A DNA stretch of 64,000 nucleotides from Girardinichthys multiradiatus (taxonomy: Eukaryota > Chordata > Actinopteri > Cyprinodontiformes > Goodeidae), in assembly GCF_021462225.1 (NCBI RefSeq), contig NC_061798.1:18684820-18748819 (forward strand), written 5' to 3'. Both the position numbers and the translations under genes were made by a program. Positions within the stretch are counted from its first letter, which is position 1, and every line of letters starts with the position of its first letter. A model generated the notes under the pieces. That model was not told the DNA's origin, ran no database searches, and saw nothing but the letters and a program-made list of their open reading frames with translations. Shown here piece after piece: positions 59,450 through 64,000 of this stretch.

Positions 59450-60340
59450 GTCCCAGCTTGAGACTTTTGCCTATTCCAAAATCCCCACTTCTGATGCAAA
59501 GGCACCTTGTTGGATGTTTGTGCACATTTTCATCCTGTTGCTTTCTCTCACTTAAAGATTTCACTCTAGCTCAATCCAGAGTCTAGACTCCCTCTTAATT
59601 TGAACTAATAGTTTTTTTTTGGACTTGATCTTGGATTCCTCCTTCTTTCTGGGACCATATTTCCATCTTTTATTTTTCTAAAGCCCTGTGGTTAAACATG
59701 AGGGCTGGTATCACAGTGTGTTTAGAGAAAAAAGAAAACATAACTTGCATTTAAAGCATTTACACTAAAACCAATGCCAACATTGATTTAAAAACAGCCT
59801 TCTTTTATGTGGTGTTGCTTAATCTGTGGTTGTGAACAGCTCGTTTATGCCTCTGTTGGTTGTTTTTGAAGATCCACAGGTCAGGTGGAGAGGGAATACG
59901 AGGCAGTTGTGTGTTGAAACTTGATTTCATTTTTTTTTTACGCTGGCTTACCCTTTTTAAAGGGCTATTTTAGAACATTTCTAAACAATCTTAAAAATGT
60001 GACTGAAAGGGGTGAGTTTGAATGAAAGGGGGGCAGTATTGTTTCAGGTTCAAGCCACTAAATTGTAGATATTTCAGACTAATATTTAAGTTTAGTATTT
60101 TTGCTTCTTCTGAGCTTCAATACTGTCTTGGGTTTGATGTCAGATGTGATCTGTGTGTGTCAATGTTACTGAAGAAAGTGATTTACAGATGTTTTAAACC
60201 TTCTGGTTCTCTGGCGGCATCGGTTTCCTGGACAATTTGGAGATGAACGCCAACAGTTGTAAAAAATCCCCCTGGGTATAAAGTGCCTGGTATACCTACC
60301 TTGTCAAATAAAGATTAACCAATGTCAGGATTCTCAATGT
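59450..60340 (+). other. dnaja1 3' UTR
   Basis: There is no reading frame of interest. AATAAA in TTGTCAAATAAAGATTAACC at about 60306-60311 is the likely polyadenylation signal, giving a 3' UTR of roughly 880 bases. Confidence 0.6.
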
Positions 60341-60914
60341 AAAGGCATTATCTTCAAATCAGAAGTATATACTGCATTCAAATCTGAGATTTAGATGATA
60401 ATTTAAAGCAGCAAGTTGAAGATTTAGATGTTTTGCTGTTGGTACCGAAGTTAATAATTGTGTCATCCTTGTGAAAAACCCAATCAGATCTTGGAAGGTT
60501 GCGGAGGGATTTAAATTTAGCAAGCTTGATACCTCATTGAAGTGTCTGTTTCAACGCCTTATAACTCAACTTGAAGTAACTTGATTATGCAGTGTCCTTT
60601 GTAGTGATGGTCATTGCCTTGGATGTTGTGTAACAGTTATGCTCCCAGAGGGCATCTTCAAGAGATCTTCTCTTAGAAGCAGGTTGATATTTGAGAGTCC
60701 TCAATGTATGAGGGGATGAAACTGAAATAAGTCGAGTATTAATTTAACTTGATCGATGTTCGGACCGAGAATGTGTGTGATCATGTTTTGTTAATAAATA
60801 TTATGTTGGAGTCTTGTTAAACTGATTGTAATCACTTTATAGTGCCGTGCTGAACTCCACACTGGGCCCAGGCTGGGGTGAGATTCTCTATGTATAACCT
60901 TGAGTAAAACCTTC
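60341..60914. other. Intergenic DNA, no feature recognised
   Basis: AT-rich DNA between the dnaja1 end and the LINE copy. No exon or repeat recognised. Confidence 0.4.
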
Positions 60915-62272
60915 GTCCGCTGCCCTATCCTTTTTGCACCACTCCCTCATGGTTCCCCCTGCAGGTGGTGGGCCCACTGGGGGATGGCCATGCGTCTCTC
61001 GTTCGGGTTCGGCCCGCTTGGACCAACCCGGCCACCAGGCGCTCTCTGACAATCGAGGATCTCAGGCATTCCCTGGTGGAAACAGAGGCTAGGGACTCGG
61101 GGTTGGACTCTTTCATCACCCAGGCTGAAGTCACCGATGTGGCTAAAAAGCTCTGCAGTGGCAGGGCTTCGGCGGTGGATGAGATCCGCCCTGAGTACCT
61201 CAAGTCTCTGGATGTTGTGGGGCTGTCATGGTTGACACGCCTCTTCAACATTGCGTGGCGGTCGGGGTCAGTGCCTCTGGACTGGCAGACCTACATAAGA
61301 AGGGTGACCGGAGAGTGTGTTCCAACTACAGGGGGATCACACTCCTCAGCCTCCCTGGTAAGGCCTACGCCAGGGTATTGGAGAGGAGAGTCCAGCTGAT
61401 AGTTGAACCTCGGCTTCAGGAGGAGCAGTGTGGTTTTCGTCCCGGCCGTGGAACACTGGACCAGCTCTATACCCTCTACAGGGTACTTGAGGGTTCATTA
61501 GAGTTTGCCCAACCGGTCCACATGTGTTTTGTGGACCTGGAGAAAGCATTCGACTGTGTCCCTCGTGATGCCCTGTGGGGGGTGCTCCAGGAGTATTGAG
61601 TCGGGGGCCCTTTATTAGGGGCCATCCGGTCTCTGTACAAGCGGAGCAGGAGTTTGGTCCGTATTGCGCTAAGTCGGACCTGTTCCCGGTGCATGTTGGA
61701 CTCCGGCAGGCCTGCTCTTGTCTGTCTGGTGCGGCTGCCGCAGTAATGGGGGCGCTGTGCCGGGCCGTTGTGGTGAAGAGAGAGCCGAGCTGAAAAGTGA
61801 AGCTCTTTATTTATCGGTCGGTCTACGTTCCTATCCTCACCTATGGCCATGAACTTTGGGTCATGACTGAAAGAACAAGATCCCGAATACAAACGGCTGA
61901 AATGAGCTTCCTCCGTAGGGTGGCCGGGCACTCCCTTAGAGATAGGGTGAGGAGCTCGGCCATCCGGGAGGGGCTCGGAGTAGAGCCGCTACTCTTCCAC
62001 ATCGAGAGGAGCCAGTTGAGGTGGCTCGGACATCTATACCGGATGCCTCCTGGACGCCTTCCTCGGGAGGTGTTCCAGCCACGTCCCACTGGGAGGAGGC
62101 CCAGGGGACGGCCCAGGACACGCTGGAGGGACTATGTCTCTGGGTCTATGTCTTGGGCTCCCCCCGGAGGAGCTGGAGGAGGTGTCTAGGGAGAGGGATG
62201 TCTGGGTGTCTTTACTGAGTCTGCTGCCCCCGCGACCCGGTCCCGGATAAGCGGAAGACACGAGTACGAGTA
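60915..62272 (+). mobile_element. Non-LTR retrotransposon (LINE) copy 2, internally deleted
   Basis: It encodes the same protein blocks as copy 1 at 13345: VDEIRPEYLKSLDVVGLSW, then CSNYRGITLLSLPGK, then EEQCGFRPGRGTLDQLY, then MCFVDLEKAFDCVPR. It then jumps near 61720 from the GLRQACS part straight into the region after the catalytic box (GAAAAVMGALCRAVVVKRE), so the FADD motif is gone. The C-terminal RSQLRWLGHLYRMPPGRLPR and GRPRTRWRDYV follow. The 3' tail is ACGAGTACGAG followed by TAAATAAATAAAT. Several stops and frameshifts; dead. Confidence 0.85.
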
Positions 62273-63575
62273 AATAAATAAATTGTGCTTTATCCAAATT
62301 CTGCTCTTTTGTTGAGTGGAAACTGAAATCTGTAATAACAAATCAAATGGCACTTCAGATGCAGCCATTTTGAATCTAAATTTATTGGTGTTCTTTTTTT
62401 CCTGTGGCAGATGGTATAATATACACAATATTGTAAATATACTAAAAGTAGAGTGCAATGACTTCACTCTACAGTAACAAATAACAGTTAATATCACGCA
62501 TGATAAATAGTGGCGGAAGACAGTCTGTTACCTGCAGGCATGTGTCTTATGCATGCTCAGGAACACTATTACAAACACCCAGAATACAGCTCTTGTCGTT
62601 TATAAGCATGCATATTTCAGATATTACAGATCCGCAGTGAACCGAGGTAGCATGCAGGTAAATCACAGAGAAAATTATGGGGGAAAAAAAGCTTATTTAC
62701 AAAGCAAAGCATCAAATACCTGATATTGTTAATGCCCAAATATTAGGCAGTTATTGTAAAAAAAAAACAGTTCATCATCATGCATTTACATGTCTGTTGG
62801 AGACAGAAGAGATGAGTGCTGGATTTAAATTGCACTGGGGAAGTTGGACTTGCAAAGAGCATCATGGCTGACTTAAGACAGTGTTGACAAAGTTCATAAG
62901 TCTAATGGTAAGTTCAATTTATACACTGAAAACTGAAAACAGCTAAAGATCTAGTTGAACCTTATACAAAAAGACATAAGAAATATATGGTTGGTTCTCT
63001 TCAGCTGTATTCTGAATGTCATGATGTAAAATTCGGACGTATACCTACCAAAGAAACCTGAACTGCTGGTGAAGGCTGAATGCAAAAAGCAAAGACCATC
63101 TAACTGTTTAGGTGATAGTTCAGGGTTTTTGAAGTGAGCCTTTGTTAAAAGGTTATAAACAGTATCTTACCTGCAGCAGATAACACTCTTGATGTCTTTA
63201 AAATACGTAGGAGTTGGTGCACCACCAACAATATCTACAAAGTTTTACTTAAGTCTGATCGGTGCTTTGTATGTTAGATTTTCAGTTCTTGTTTCACTCG
63301 GGAGGATCATTGGTGGTGCACCACCTCCAACTTACATTGCTGTGTTAGCAACCATCCTATCCACATGTGACAATAGTTTAAAGGTTTAGCAATTAGCCTC
63401 ATCCTCCGGGACCAACTCATCTGAATTTAAAGTAAATAATTTACATTAAATGAAGATGTTTCACTGCAGACCCGATGCTGTGTATAAGATTTTCATAAAG
63501 CTTCACATTATTAATTCTGAACTATCCCTTTAAGTCAATCTGGATGCTCCTCCACAGTAGGAGGCAGGTGACAGT
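62273..63575. other. smu1 3' flank / intergenic
   Basis: Mostly AT-rich with no recognisable exons. At 63205-63340 two copies of a TGGTGCACCACC palindromic block lie in inverted arrangement about 100 bp apart, possibly a small decayed MITE. Confidence 0.4.

Positions 63576-64000
<425 letters not shown>

Overview
This is a vertebrate nuclear window, almost certainly from a ray-finned (teleost) fish. The reasons are: spliced genes with GT..AG introns; teleost-type Tc1/mariner, hAT, L2 and tRNA-SINE repeats at many stages of decay; a tRNA-Ile gene of vertebrate type; and a tandem set of sparcl1 with secretory calcium-binding phosphoprotein (SCPP) genes. The repeat set suggests a spiny-rayed fish, but I cannot name the species. 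There are no bacterial-type operons, no CRISPR and no phage genes.

Layout. (1) 1-5.7 kb is repeats: an antisense LINE fragment, a Tc1 relic split by a ~510 bp insertion, a TTAGGG-containing tandem repeat and a deleted Tc1 copy. (2) 5.9-11 kb holds two small minus-strand genes for secreted proteins. One is a P/Q-rich SCPP assembled from eight short phase-0 exons (5975-7145). The other is an unusual intronless Gly/Gln-rich secreted protein with its own TATA box (10240-10890). (3) 11-17.3 kb is poorly explained DNA, then a LINE carrying a Tc1-like transposon inserted at a clean TA, then a MITE. (4) 18.2-36.4 kb is sparcl1 (hevin) on the minus strand, ten coding exons giving 653 codons. The intron between coding exons 2 and 3 is 8.65 kb and is nearly all nested transposons (Tc1, containing a SINE, an L2 and a hAT; the hAT contains a second L2). 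(5) 40.1-45.0 kb is an acidic SCPP gene (scpp1-like) on the plus strand, eight coding exons plus a leader exon. (6) 45.9 kb is tRNA-Ile(AAT). (7) 46.9-51.1 kb is aptx (aprataxin), minus, with a nearly complete Tc1 transposon in an intron. (8) 53.5-59.4 kb is dnaja1 (type I Hsp40), plus, divergent from aptx. (9) 60.9-62.3 kb is a second copy of the region 3 LINE. (10) 63.6 kb to the end is the 3' end of smu1, minus.

How the genes fit together. sparcl1 is thought to be the ancestor of the SCPP genes by tandem duplication. Here it sits between two secreted-protein genes on one side and an acidic SCPP on the other, which fits a mineralised-tissue gene cluster. The exon design is shared: a short leader, a signal peptide of about 15-18 codons in its own exon, and then phase-0 introns. 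aptx (DNA single-strand break repair), dnaja1 (Hsp70 co-chaperone) and smu1 (splicing) are housekeeping genes that also lie side by side in mammals, so the right half is conserved synteny.

Limits. Exon joins are by eye from splice sites and reading-frame continuity. The coding lengths of the five complete multi-exon genes are all multiples of three without internal stops. Leader exons, UTR ends and exact repeat boundaries are approximate.
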